Shown: positions 31,300 through 42,699 of the stretch, one piece after another
Position numbering within the stretch: position 1 is the stretch's first letter
How the letters are laid out: every line of letters begins with the position of its first letter
Assembly (NCBI GenBank): GCA_016271365.2
Contig: CM057452.1
Location: 832,256,001-832,320,000 of the forward strand
Length of the DNA stretch: 64,000 bases
Source of the DNA: Neoceratodus forsteri
Taxonomy: Eukaryota > Chordata > Ceratodontiformes > Ceratodontidae
Direction of reading: 5' to 3'
Notes under the pieces: model-generated
What the model was told of the DNA's origin: nothing
What the model saw: the letters and a program-made list of their open reading frames with translations, nothing else
Database searches by the model: none
Made by a program: the position numbers and the translations under genes

Positions 31300-32019
31300 A
31301 TGGAGGCAGGGTTCGACAATGTAACAGACCAAATACAACACCTCCAGCAAGCCGTTAACTCCACATCGGAACAGGTCGACACCCACGAGAGACGCCTGGG
31401 GGAATTAGAGCAGCGAGTTAGTGACCAAGAGGACAGATCTACTTCTCACTCTGCCGACCTAGCGAAAGCATTCAAAGAAATAGAATTTTTGAAACAGGCC
31501 ATCGATGACCATGAGAATCGAGAATGTCATTGCAACATTGGCATTATAGGCTTGCCTGAAGGGCTAGAGGGGAAAGACTGTATAAGCTTTATCAAAAAAT
31601 GGCTTATTACTACCCTGTAATTACCTCAAGCTACTGGCTTAGAAATTCAGAGAGCGCATTGATCTCCAGGCCCAAAACCCAATGCAGACCAAAGACCAAG
31701 GCATTTAATAGTTAAATTCTTGAGATATCAGGATAGGGTGGTGGTTTTAGAAGCGGCGAGGAAAGTGGGTCCAATTATAGAGCAACAAAGAAGAGTCAGC
31801 ATTTACTCAGATTACTCTCGGCTTCTCCAAATCCAAAGGCAGGCCTTCTCAGATGTGCATCGGCTACTCCATTCTAAAAACTGTCCATTCACCCTCGCCT
31901 ACCCAGCGTGAATGATAGTCAGACCACCTGGAGGTAACACTCGAGCCTTCACTGATCCATTGGCTGCACTGGAATTTGTGCAAGGTCTGGATGTATTTAG
32001 AGAACTGGTCTCAAGATGA
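31300..32019 (+). pseudogene. L1 ORF1 (RNA-binding chaperone), three in-frame stops
   Basis: Residues 1-~75 form a coiled coil (VTDQIQHLQQAVNSTSEQVD, then RLGELEQRVSDQEDR), the trimerisation region of L1 ORF1p. The RRM and C-terminal domain follow (RPRHLIVKFLRYQDRVVVLE, IYSDYSRLLQIQRQAF, a CPFTLAYPA block, then FTDPLAALEFV). In L1 this protein coats the element RNA. The reading frame is kept throughout, but stops lie at 31618 (TAA), 31660 (TGA) and 31909 (TGA). The length of ~240 codons is short but plausible. Confidence 0.8.
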
Positions 32020-33050
32020 AGCTCTTGTAAAAGGTACTGTTCTGATGGCAATGGGGATGAGGGGGAGGGCGCGGTTCCACTGATCCACAACTCCATTAGG
32101 GGCCTATAAGGGCTGGATTGGGGGCTCCCTCTTCCCCTCTTGCCTCGTCTATACTAGATGATTACAAGGCTGTTAAGCCACTGCTGGGAATTTGTTGTAG
32201 TGCACATAGTGAAAAGTTGTTTTTCTCTATTTTTGGACTATATAGATTGGGGCTTCTCGTTGTGTATGGACTGCTCTCTTGATCGTACTAAAAGCCTAGA
32301 GTTAAAAAGTCTTCTGTTCGATTAATAAATATTAAGACTAGAGACTCACAAGTAGCCTGCTTACATTAAGCCTTAAGAAGAGCGGGCTAAATTTGGCTGC
32401 ACTTTGTTGATTTCTTTTAATTTGCAATACAAGGGAGGTGAATTGCAATATCCTTTATTGGTAGGTAAGAGCAATTTTGTTAAGGCTGTAACGTCCATTA
32501 AGCTGGGAAAACCTGCTCCATGAACTGACAGTAGGGGGCAGTAATTCCCGGATAACCTCCCAGAGGAGATCTTTTTACTTTATGTTAAATTTTATATTTG
32601 AACTTTGTGTACAACAGTCTGATTGCAGTTACAGTTTTCTTAAGGGAAGGGCAATACACAGCGCAGGGAAAGACTTGGAGTTCTTGTTTTGGCATGGTTG
32701 TTAAGGGAAATTTAACCCATAGTGCTATTAATTTAGTGATGTAAATGTTTGTAGGGGATGGATGCTCAATCCATGAAAAGTAGAGGGTAACTAGTTTCAA
32801 GTTTTTTGAAAGTTAGGGTGGATTTAGAGGGATAAGGGATAATACAAGGGGGACTTAAAACAAGCAGGGGAAAACTTCATTTCTATTTGGATTTGATAAT
32901 AATGCTAACTGGGAGGGGGACGGGGTAATGGTTTTGTTGGAACTGTTTATAAAGTAACCAAAAAGTTTTATTTCAGCAGTGCAAAAATGTTGGATCAAAA
33001 CTCATTAAGGCACATAAATTGGGCAAAGGTTATTGAGACGTATTATCACT

Positions 33051-33960
33051 ATGGCTAATATAACTTTGGTAACGTGGAATGTAAATGGACTACGTACAGT
33101 TGTAAAGAGAAAAAGGGTGTTGACACAAATTAAAACCAATATGAGAGGTGATATAGTATTTTTGCAGGAACTCCACTCTACAAAGGAAGAAATAGAGGGT
33201 TTGCAACATTCGTGGGGAGGGACAATGATAGCTGCGCCATATAACTGTAAAGCACAAGGGGTAGCTATTTGGATTCGGCCGGGGCTCCCTCAAAAGGTTT
33301 TGTCTACCATTTCTGACCCTCAGAGCAGATATGTCATGGGGTGGTTGATTTGGAGGTTTTACTACCATATTGGTCTCTGTCTATGACCCTAACGTAGACT
33401 CCCTGGACTTCTTTACCCATCTGGAGACTGTGTTGGCGCCACTCCCAGATGATATTATTATAGGGAGAGACATGAATACATATTGGGATCCCCTCTTGGA
33501 CCACTTGGGAGTGAGGAGAGGCCCTATCCCCAAAAGTGTTAAAACACTTCACCATTTGACGGAAGGGAGGTCTCTTCTGGAGACATGGAGGTTTTGTCAT
33601 CCGTCCTCTAGGGAGTATTCATTTTATTCACACACTCACAAAATCTACACCAGATTGGACTAGTTATTTTTAACAAAAGCTAGAGTGGGTGGTGTGATTG
33701 AGGCATCTTATGGTCCAATTTTGATCTCTGACTATGCCCCCTTGAAGGTGGTAGTGGAGGGGAGAAAGGATCCTAAGGGACCCCCTTCATGGCGGTTGGA
33801 CCCCAATCTATTGACAGATATTAATTTTATCCAGCAATTGAAACTTCATGTTCAGGAGTTTTTGACAGTGAACAAACCAGGGGTTACTAACCTTAGAACA
33901 ATTTGGGACACCCTCAAGGCCTCAGTCGGGGGGAAGCTATATCCTACGCCTCGTACATGA
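33051..33960 (+). pseudogene. L1 ORF2, AP-type endonuclease
   Basis: Starts MANITLVTWNVNGLR (the L1 endonuclease N-terminus with the metal-binding Asn). IVFLQELHST follows (catalytic Glu). A frame change near 33365 leads to DDIIIGRDMNTYWDPLLD (Asp and Asn of the GDxN-type motif kept), a stop at 33661, then ISDYAPLKV where L1 normally has SDHAP, so the catalytic His is Tyr. This domain nicks genomic DNA at T-rich sites. The other frame change is near 33945. Confidence 0.85.
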
Positions 33961-36800
33961 AATAATTATTCTTGAAAAGAGAACAGGAGTTGGAACGTCA
34001 GATCCAACTCTTGGAAAAGGAGCAGATGACAAAATTTGACAGTTCAAGATTAGTAGATATAAAAAAACTGAAAAGTGAACTGAATCAGATTTCCACTCAT
34101 AAAATTGAAAGGGCCCTGTTGTTGACTAAATCATATTAATATTTTGATGGCGATAAATCTGGAAAGTGGCTGTCCGGACAGCTTAAAAGAAAGAGGGCAG
34201 ATAGAACAATTTTGGGAGTGGAATTGAAGGGGGATGGGGTTACATACAATCAGCAGAAAATTAATGACTCATTCCAAAAATATTATGTTCATTTATACAC
34301 TTCAGAATACCCCTCAGGGGCTGACTCGGAAGTTATCCTGAAGGAGGTAGAACTGCCCGAACTTAGTGATCAGGAAGCGGGACAGATGGACTTCTCTATC
34401 ACCACTGAAGAACTGAAGGGGGTGGTGTGGAGGTCCAAGAGGGGTAAAGCACCGGGTTCTGATGGTATCCCTGCAGAGATATATAAAATTTTGTGGGAGG
34501 AGCTGGGCCAGACAATGATGGAGATGATAATGGAATCATTGAGAGAAGGTGAGCTCCCACATTCACAGAGCCTTGCCACAATTACAGTTTTGCCCAGACC
34601 AGGGAAGGACCCTCTATTATGCTCATCCTATCATGCAATTTCACTGCTAAATGCAGACTATAAGATTTTAGCCAAGCTAATGGCAAATAGGGTGGAGGGG
34701 TTCCTTCCTGGGTTGGTCCACTCAGACCAGGGTGGCTTTGTAAAAGGTAGGCAAGTTAAACATAATATTAGATGGGTCATTAATATAATACATCATTGGC
34801 CTAAGGGAGGGTCAGGAGGTCTTTTGGCATTAGACATGGAAAAGGCCTTTGATCATGTAGAATGGCTCTTTATGATGGCAGTTTTGCAGAAATTTGGTCT
34901 TGGTCCTCTTATGTTACAGTGGTTGGGAAGCCTTTACAAAAATCCGAAAGCCCAAATTCTTATGAATAATATCATTTCTTCTCCTTTTACCCTTTCTAGA
35001 GGAACTAGACAAGGCTGTCCCCTATTCCCTTTAATATATGTCCTCACAATAGAAGCCTTGGCCCAGATCATTAGGGCTAATTCTCGAATACAGGGTTTTC
35101 ATTGGAGAGGGGTAGAACATGTGATCTCACTCTTCACTGATGATATACTGTTAATTATCAGCTCCACCAGGGAAGCTATGAAGGAATTATCATACATATT
35201 TGAAAGATATTGCCCACTTTCAGGCCACAAAATCAATTTGACTAAGTGTGAATGGACGCCCTGGGGGGGAATGGGTAACCCTATTAGAATTGGTCATACG
35301 GTAGTTCAGCCTGTTAAAATAATCAAATATTTGGGAATACTAATCCCCTCCAGAGTGTCAGACTTGGTAAGCAAAAATATGAAAAAATTAATAAATAAAA
35401 TAAAAGATGACTGCTTGGCTTGGAGGGCTTTGCCCCTAACAATCCTGGGCAGAGTAAATTTCATAAAGATGTTGATTTTACCACAATTTCTTAATTTTTT
35501 TCAAGCAGTACCACTCAAAATTCCTCTTAAGTACTTCAAAAGTATTGACTGTGCTATGACTCAGTTACTGTGGAATAACAGGAAGCCCAGGATCCAAAAA
35601 TCAATATTGTGGTTCCTGCAGAGACGGGGAGGACTGGGTCTTCCTAATGTACATTACTATTGGGTGTCATCTCAGCTTGCCCATATTCAAGATCTATTGA
35701 GGAACCCCAAGGAACAACCTGCCTGGGTTAGACTGGAGGAATCAAATAATTTTTCAATCTACCATGATATCCTGGCTCCCTGTGGAGAGGTCAGTTCTGG
35801 TTTTGTCTCCCATCATCCCTGTACGAGAACTCTGGTGAAAGCATGGCAATTAGCCCACAAATGAATTAATGTAAATGTGGGGATATCTCCAGATAGTTCA
35901 CTTGGTAAACTATTACAAGGTGCAGATGGCCATTCTATATGGGACAAACCGGTGTTGAAACAATGGTCTCACAAGGGGCTCTATCTATTAAAACACACTG
36001 TTTCAGATAGTAACTTCTCTCTCTTTGCAGATTTGGTGGTGTTTAATAAAATTAAAGACTCCCACTATCCTTTTTATATGAAACTTAGAGAGGCTTATGA
36101 GAAACTAGTGGGAGTGGAAGATCAAAGGGGAGGGGGGTTGCATACCCCTTTGGCAGAGCTGTTCTGGGGCCAATCAGGGGATCCCAAATTCAAACCACTA
36201 AGAAGAGTTTATAAAATTTTAATTGGAGCTATGCCTGACCTATTGAGAATGGCTAAGAAGAAGTGGAAGAATGACATTCTTCCAGAAGGGTTGACCGGAG
36301 GTGACTGGAACTCTATAGTAAGTAGGAGCCTAAATTGTTCTGTGAACAACAGAGCCAGAACTATTCAGTGCAAAGTGATCCTTAGGGCTTATCATACCCC
36401 ATGGTTGGCACATGTATATTAATCCCAAAAATTCTCCATTGTGCTCCAAATGCTGGATACATGAAGGCACATTTTACCACATGGTTTGGAATTGCAATAG
36501 ACTACAGGGATTCTGGACAGGAGTTCAGGAAATTCTTTCCAAGGTAATGGGCGTGCACCTTAGATTGGACCCGTTAGAGATTTTATTGGGCCTTCCCATG
36601 GGTGACCCCAGCAAGAGCCCTCACATAGTAACAAGAATATAAAATTAAGAAGAATAGGAAATGTGATTGGGTTAAAGGCTTTGGCTTTACATTGGAGGTT
36701 ATCCTCCGTACCCACAATAGCTGAATGGACCAGGCTGTTTATGGAATGTATGACTTTTGAAAGGGTTCAGTACACTATCAGAGGACAATTGGGCATGTTT
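33951..36800 (+). pseudogene. L1 ORF2, reverse transcriptase and C-terminal domain
   Basis: One frame is kept from 33951 to 36422, with stops at 33963, about 34135 and 35862. The longest open part (34212-35864, 550 codons) has VWRSKRGKAPGSDGIPAEIY, then ITVLPRPGKDPL, HAISLLNADYKILAKLMANR, DQGGFVKGRQVKHNIRWV, LALDMEKAFDHVEW (motif A, 34821-34858), LSRGTRQGCPLFPLIYVLTI (motif B) and SLFTDDILLI (motif C at about 35128-35157, Thr for the usual Ala). The C-terminal part ends with a CSKCWIHEGTFYHMVWNC Cys/His block (36440-36500) after a frame change near 36415. Confidence 0.9.
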
Positions 36801-37109
36801 TAAGGGATATGGGCTCCAGTAGAAGAGGATTTGTCCCAAGCCTGGTTTCCAGCCTTTTAATCTGTTCATTTTTGAACAATATGTTTAAGTTTTTGTTCCC
36901 TTTTAACTTTTTATTTTTATTTCTCTCAAACTCTCCAATGTTAGACAAGTAGTCCTATGTCTAGATTGGGGTCACTAATGGATTTAAAAGACTAAGAAGT
37001 TTGTAATGTGTATTATTTTGATAATTGTATGATACTGATGCCAATTCTGTGTCTGTATAACTGGCTGTTTCACTGCTGAAAATAAAAATAAAGTTTACAA
37101 AAAAAAAAA

Positions 37110-37123
37110 AAATTTGAATGAAT
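37110..37123 (+). repeat. L1 target-site duplication, right copy
   Basis: AAATTTGAATGAAT directly after the A tail. Identical to 30895-30908. Confidence 0.9.
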
Positions 37124-37171
37124 GTCACCCGTGTCATTATTCACTATAAAAGAGGGCAAATGGCATTGCAC

Positions 37172-37342
37172 ATTATTCTCTTGATAAAGCGCAGGATAGC
37201 CTGTGTGAAATGTTGAGTTTTTTTCTCTGCAATTTCATGTCTTTTTGAGGTGTGGAGCAGCTGAACATTTATTAAAGGACTTGAGCACTTTCTCTACTTT
37301 GGTTGGTGCATATGTCCAGTGTGAATGCGTGCCAATGCTTTT
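37172..37342. repeat. Right inverted arm of the L1 host element
   Basis: Reverse complement of 30639-30810 (ATTATTCTCTTGATAAAGCG... to GCCAATGCTTTT). Just beyond it, ATGGAAGTTAT (37352-37362) repeats the 11-mer at 30559-30569 in direct orientation. That could be a target duplication of a somewhat larger unit. Confidence 0.8.
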
Positions 37343-37734
37343 TATTTTGCCATGGAAGTTATTTTGTTTAGAGTTACTGAGAAAATAAGATTGCAGCAAT
37401 ATTAAACTGTGGCTGTACAGGATGGACTCCTGTAATGTTTGCTCAAACATGGTCCCCATTGTAAAAGCTGCAATTTGTTATACTACAATGCTTAATCTTC
37501 CTAAAAAGTAATGAATTCTCTTTGTTATACTTTTGTGACTATTAATCATGATTTAGTATTGATTTAGTCTCTTATTACAAATTCATTGCAAACAATTTTA
37601 TTAATGCATCAGTTAGGGTTGTTACTAAAGTGACAAAAGCAGGGAAATGTGGTATTAGGGTTTCCAATCCTAACACCCCATGCTGCAGACAGTGACAGGT
37701 GTGGGAGGGGGGAGAGGTGCCTTCAGGTCATCAA
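37343..37734. other. No recognised gene or element
   Basis: AT-rich spacer between the inverted-repeat host element and the foldback at 37735. Nothing recognised. Confidence 0.4.
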
Positions 37735-38490
37735 CCCTAATGTCAAAGTGTCTGTCAGCTGTACTGTAACCCCTTTAACATCTGTAGACAGGTGTTGTCA
37801 AGCTGTCAACTCTTGGAAATGGTTGATTTGTCTCCACATCCCCCCATTGACATTGGCACCCTTCCCCCCCCAAGTCGGTGACTTTTTTGTAATCAATATT
37901 TTACACCATTTCACGCTCCCCCCCTCCATCTGCTGCACACCAAAGCTCACTCCACTCGCTTCTCCCATTCATCCAGAGACCCTTGCTTGGTGCAATACAC
38001 GCCCACCCACTCTCTCTTGGCACCACCCAACCCCTGCACTGCTCCGCCACCCAAAAGATTTGTTCAGAGCTGGTAACTGACTTTTGGTCCCTTGGTGCAG
38101 AGCACATCCACTCTGTTCAGTGTTAGGTAACAGTAAGGGCATGAATGAATGGTGATGTATTTGGCTGAGATTCAGTCAATCAGGTTTTATTATAGGAAAT
38201 CAGATTTTACTATAGGCAAATACTCATCACCATTCATTCAAGCCCTTACTGAGTGATACTGTACTGAATACTGAACAGAGCAGATGCACTGTTCCCCCGG
38301 GGAATGGACCAATGCTGCAGATCAGCATTAAACACATCTTTTTGGGATTATGTGGAGGGGGGGTATGACGAACAATATTTTTTGGAATTAACCTTCCTGG
38401 CAGGCAGCCCCCCCCCAAAAAAAAACTAGGATCCTGGGCAACAGCCCTGGTTGTACCCCCCTGACAGCATGAGCTGACAAACATTATGTT
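37735..38490. mobile_element. ~0.75-kb imperfect foldback element
   Basis: The centre lies near 38190. Paired segments include GTAAGGGCATGAATGAATGG (about 38131) with CCATTCATTCAAGCCCTTAC (38231 on), TCTGTTCAG (38112) with CTGAACAGA (38271), the CCCCCCTCCA run at 37918 with TGGAGGGGGG at 38352, and GTCTGTCAGCTG at 37751 with CAGCATGAGCTGACAAAC at 38464. The loop holds a short direct repeat (TCAGATTTTACTATAGG and TCAGGTTTTATTATAGG). It lies ~0.5 kb upstream of the hAT gene's first exon. Ends are approximate. Confidence 0.65.
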
Positions 38491-38831
38491 TCCATCATCT
38501 CTGCATCACTTACTTGCTTACTTGCTGTCAGAATAAATGTAGATACATACATACATAGATGTTTTGGGTGGAGATACATAGATGTGTCATTAGCCAGCCT
38601 GCAGATTAATTAAACTCAATTCTTTCAAGACTTGATAATGTGGTCTGCTGGCTAAAATGCAATTCCTTCAGACATACAGTCACAGCATTTATGGGCAAAC
38701 CAGATAAGCAAACGTCTTGAAAGACTTAATTTTAACTGATATAATGCTGGCTGGCTAATAATCTTTGTATTTTGCTGTTTCACATCCGCTTCATGGCTTG
38801 CTGCTATTAGACTGGTTATTTTCAGTGTTCA

Positions 38832-38834
<3 letters not shown>

Positions 38835-38868
<34 letters not shown>
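38835..38868. repeat. (GT)n microsatellite upstream of hAT exon 1
   Basis: A GT run of about 17 units ending 123 bases before the ATG at 38992. Confidence 0.95.
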
Positions 38869-38869
<1 letters not shown>

Positions 38870-38991
38870 TGTTATGCTTGAGCTAGCCAGCTGATCATCT
38901 GTGAGGGAAGCTCACAGAGGCAGCAGGAATCTGGGAAGCTCATTTCAGACAGGTTCCTGTCATCCTTCATCAGCTGTAGGCAGTCGGCATC

Positions 38992-39059
38992 ATGGCAGCT
39001 TCTCTAAAAAGACAGCAACCACAAACCCAAAAGTCAAACAGTATCTTGAATTACTTCAG
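38992..39059 (+). pseudogene. hAT-derived gene, predicted first coding exon
   Basis: A 68-nt exon of 22 codons plus 2 bases. The ATG has A at -3 and G at +4, a strong start context. The peptide starts MAASLKRQQPQTQ and ends SNSILNYF, resembling a PCNA-interacting (PIP-like) motif (I..YF spacing, Gln missing). Short Lys/Gln-rich heads with this motif are common at the start of ZMYM/hAT-like proteins. The exon ends CAG|GTATGA, a good donor. Spliced to the acceptor at 48779 the phase matches exactly (AG+C gives Ser), and the Ser/Thr-rich stretch continues. No promoter element is certain. Confidence 0.6.
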
Positions 39060-39303
39060 GTATGACAAACTATCGTTTCTTGTAGCTAAAATATTTTATC
39101 ATTTCTAATGAATGTTAATGTGCTGTAGTTTTCTATAAAAATCACTTCCCATAGAAATAATGGTAATTGGCCTTACTGTTCTGAAGCATTATAGTGATTG
39201 TTTTCTTTATTTTTTTGACAAATTAACTGCAAACTATTAATCTGTGGACCTGATTTACTACTAGCCAATCAAGTCTTTAAAAAAATAGATTGAAGTCAGG
39301 AGT

Positions 39304-40437
39304 CTGGATTTTCAAAGCCCTTAGAGTGGTGCAAGGTGCTTGCCCCAACATGTTGGATGCAACAAGCACCTTGTGCCAAGGGTAGCACCCTGAGCTATTT
39401 TAGAAAGCAGCCTGCGTCAATCAGCATGCTGCTTGCACCAAAGTGTGCTAGCCCCAGTCTTGCGCCACCAAAGTGGCTGCGGCATGGCACTAGGGGGGCT
39501 TGCGACAAACACAGGCTGCCAGAACCCCAAAGTTCCTATTTTCAAAACCCTCCCCAGGGACAAAGGGCTAAGTACCTTTAGACCAGCCAAGGGCTGGTCT
39601 ATTGGTACTTAGATAGCCCCTGGTAGGATGTCAACTGTGTTGTGTACTGTGTTAACCCCCCCACAATACCCCATTATGCAGTCCTATACCCCAGCCCCAA
39701 TGTGCCCATCACAGTAGAATCCCTGGTGATCCAGTGTCCCCTCAACATGACCCCTGATCTGCCCTGGTGATCTAGTGCCCTTCCCTCCCCGCTCTGATCC
39801 CCAATAAAGTGTAATAAGTGGTCAAATTCCTGGTGATCCAGTGCCCCCACCTGGCTGGTAGTGCCCACCACCCCACTTCCCCCATCCATACCCCAGATTC
39901 GGTGACCAGCACATCCCTCTGCACACCACCATGGCTTGCCACCGAATGAGCTGTCAGAGTGCGTACTCCATACAGAATGTGCTCTGATAGTTCATTCAGT
40001 GGCTGGCTGTGGTGATGTGTGAAGGGATGTGCTGGTCGCTAAATCTGGGGTCTGGATGGGGTGGGGTGGGTTGGTGGACACTACCTGCCAGGTGTGGGGG
40101 TCACTGGATTACCAGGGATTTGACCACTTATTGCACTTTACCAGGGACTGGAATGGGGAGGGGATTGCTTATGTATCAATATCCTTTATGGGCAGATTGG
40201 GTTGGTGGTGGTGGTGGGAGCATGAGCCACTAACATGCTCCCATCCAAGGGCGCAGCTCTCACACTCACCTGTCCTGCGGCTGCTGTGGCATTTCTCGTG
40301 GATGCACCATCTCTCTGCCACACTGCCATTGTTGCTGCAAGCCACGGGACTTGGGTGCTAGGACCCTGCCTGATGGAAAATCGGGTGCAGGATCTCAGAC
40401 ACACCAGCAGCTTGTGAATGGGTTTTGAAAATCCAGC
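39304..40437. mobile_element. 1.13-kb foldback element with 17-bp TIRs
   Basis: Terminal repeats CTGGATTTTCAAAGCCC (39304-39320) and GGGTTTTGAAAATCCAG (40421-40437), with one mismatch. The centre is a long inverted repeat: about 39765-39957 pairs with about 39972-40170 (for example GTGACCAGCACATCCCT with AGGGATGTGCTGGTCGC, and GTGGTCAAATTCCTGGTGAT with ATTACCAGGGATTTGACCAC), loop near 39960-39972. Smaller hairpins at 39565-39618 and 40216-40244. No transposase, so this is a non-autonomous DNA transposon-like element of unassigned family. It lies 245 bases downstream of the hAT exon-1 donor. Confidence 0.75.
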
Positions 40438-40751
40438 CGAGGATGTTGTTTAGAAAATAAAAAATTACTGTAATGCTTCAGCAAATAGTTTACTGTAGAT
40501 ATAATATGCAAACTTTGTCTGTTCTGTAATATCAAATGTAAAACAGGTACAGATATGTCTGGTTAAACTAGAACACTCAGGGCACAACTGTCATCTGTTT
40601 GTGAGCGAAGTGAGAGATACCAGATTTCTCAATGTGTGAATATGTGAGGCACCACACAGCTGAATGTCTGCAGATTCCATTACTAAAGATAAGTGTGTCT
40701 GGATTCTCTGGATTTCACAGTGTTTTCATATTTCCCACATATGTCAGATGG
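40438..40751. other. No recognised gene or element
   Basis: A ~300-bp intronic AT-rich stretch. Nothing recognised. Confidence 0.4.
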
Positions 40752-40935
40752 CAATGAGCCTAGAGGTTAGAATAAAAAGCTATGAATCAGCCTGGTACAT
40801 CCAGCAGACCTGGGATTAATTCCCAGAACTGCCAATGTGTTACTGAGCAAGTCAATTAACCTCCTTAGATCTCCAGGGTTGATCCTGAAAACGGCCACTT
40901 AAAGCAAGTGGGAATGACCTGGTTACCAAAAAATG
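40752..40935 (+). mobile_element. CORE-type tRNA-derived SINE, type B tail
   Basis: GCCTAGAGGTTAGAATAAAA (A box), then GGGATTAATTCCC (B box, mutated), ACTGAGCAAGTCAATTAACC (CORE block), and the tail CCTGAAAACGGCCACTT...GACCTGGTTACCAAA. Same family as 16962-17187, older. Confidence 0.8.
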
Positions 40936-42554
40936 AAGAAAAAAACCCTGTATGTGACCTGTACCCTTTCCCCACCATTGTGCTTCTCCTACATACTCTC
41001 ATACCTTGTGTGGTGGCTGCTGTTTTGTATTGTAGAAGTGAATGCTATGGGGGTGGGGGCTTGCTTTGGTCTGGTGAAGTTCTGTTTGCAACTTAATCAT
41101 GCAAGTTTATCTAACTCCTTCTCAAAAGTAGAGCCACCCCAATCTCCTGTGTTGCCCCTAAAGCTGCGTGAGTCACTGTCAACCTCACCATGTGGTGCTT
41201 GTAGCTAACCCATAACCACACAGTTTGTGAGAGGCTGAATTATCATGTATGTGTTGCAGGTAGGCCTCCTCACTGACCAATGTTCTCAGGTCACTTGTGG
41301 TAGAGATGGACTTATGGAACTAATCCAACTGGCATGAGGACCATGGGTGATGGCTGGTTCATCCTTTAGGTTTCATTCTTTTTTTTTCACACTGTTTTAG
41401 CTCCAGCAGTGGCAGCAGAGAGGTTTTTGATACAGATGACATTTTAATCGGAAACTAATTCTGTTTTCTTGAATTTGGATTAGTGGTTGCCAGTCCATTT
41501 CAGACAATCCAAAGTCTTAATGTTGCCCATGCATGTTAATTTGTAATCTATAAGAGAGTCCATGGTATTTATTTCTCGTGTCATAACTACATACCCAGTG
41601 GCTTGGGTATTTTTCGCATTAGGACCTTTGTTCTATTGTGTTCTTCACAGCTTTAGTGTTTAATAGTGCAAGCTGTAGTTGTCTGCATGACAGCACTTCT
41701 CCCAAACCAACTGTGAGTGTCCAGCCTGAGTAAAGAGCTGGCCATTGAAAATGGAGCAGAGAACAAGAGTACATGGAGCAGGACCTGGAAAGAGAGACAG
41801 ACAGAGACAAAGGAGAGGAATGATAGAGCAGGAGAGAGAAAGAGACCTGCTTTATAATTAGAGGAACAGGGGGTTGTTATAGGTGATGACTCCATTTTCT
41901 CCCCATATTGTAATTTAGCAATAAGACATGGGCGGGGGAGGCGTAGCCAGCAGCCAAGTGGGCAAGTCACCCATTGCTCGAGCTCCATTCTCTGATTTTG
42001 AGGAAAAGAGAACTTCTGCTGATATAATGAGGTGTGTGTTATTGCCTGGAAAGATCACGCCACAGGTGCGTTATGAGGAATGAGGTTCTTGTGTGAAGTG
42101 CCTCTGACACCTGTGAACTGCTCTTATTAGGCCATAACCCACACCTTGGGGTGTCTTACTGACCGTATAAGATGCCCCCCATAAACCCACCTAGTAAAAA
42201 AAAAAACATAGTTTAAAAAGTATGCTTAAAACTGTTACATATGCAGAAGATTGAAAAATACTCCATCTGTACTGCAGACTTGCAGGCTATATATAACATC
42301 ATCCAGCCACTACGGGGCATTGCTGTCTGTCTCCTCCCATCGCTGTCTTTCCTCTAACATGTATTTCATTTTTTTTATTTACTTTATTTTACTTTTGATG
42401 TGGCTTTGCTTTTTAGCTGTAGCCACTGGTCAGTTTGACTGTCAGCCACCGTGTCCGGTATCAGGTGCCCTATGGATCGGTTTCCATTTTGGTGTCTGTC
42501 AGTCTCTCATCCCAATTCTGTCTCTCCCCAATACTTGTAGAGTGGCAACAGCAC
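40936..42554. other. No recognised gene; purine-rich tract
   Basis: 1.6 kb of intronic sequence with no coding or repeat hallmark. 41745-41850 is almost pure A/G on + (many AGAGAGA/GACAGAGA words). Confidence 0.45.
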
Positions 42555-42699
42555 CTCCCACCTTCAGCTAGTTATCCCTCTCCCTATGCACGCCAGCATT
42601 CTATTTGCTTTGCCCACTGTCTTGCCGCATTGAGTCCCTAATTTAAGGTTGTCTGTGATCATGATTCCTAGGTCCTTCTGCTTATTTGCCTTCATTTCC

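Larger units (their letters stand above)
30909..37109 (+). mobile_element. Full-length L1/Tx1-type LINE
   Basis: A ~6.2-kb non-LTR retrotransposon bounded by a perfect 14-bp target duplication. It has a 5' UTR (30909-31299), ORF1 (31300-32019), a ~1-kb inter-ORF region, ORF2 (33051 to about 36800), a 3' UTR, AATAAA-type signals near 37080-37090 and an A tail to 37109. The ORF order and L1-type ORF1 domain place it in the L1/Tx1 group rather than CR1 or L2. Both ORFs carry stops. It inserted inside an older inverted-repeat element. Confidence 0.9.

Noticed and set aside
31300..31620. Stand-alone coiled-coil host protein
   Set aside because: The same frame continues past stops into L1 ORF1 RRM and C-terminal motifs, inside a bounded L1.
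38835..38868. GT repeat as a promoter element of the hAT gene
   Set aside because: GT microsatellites are frequent (also 27610 and 53075). Position alone is not evidence.
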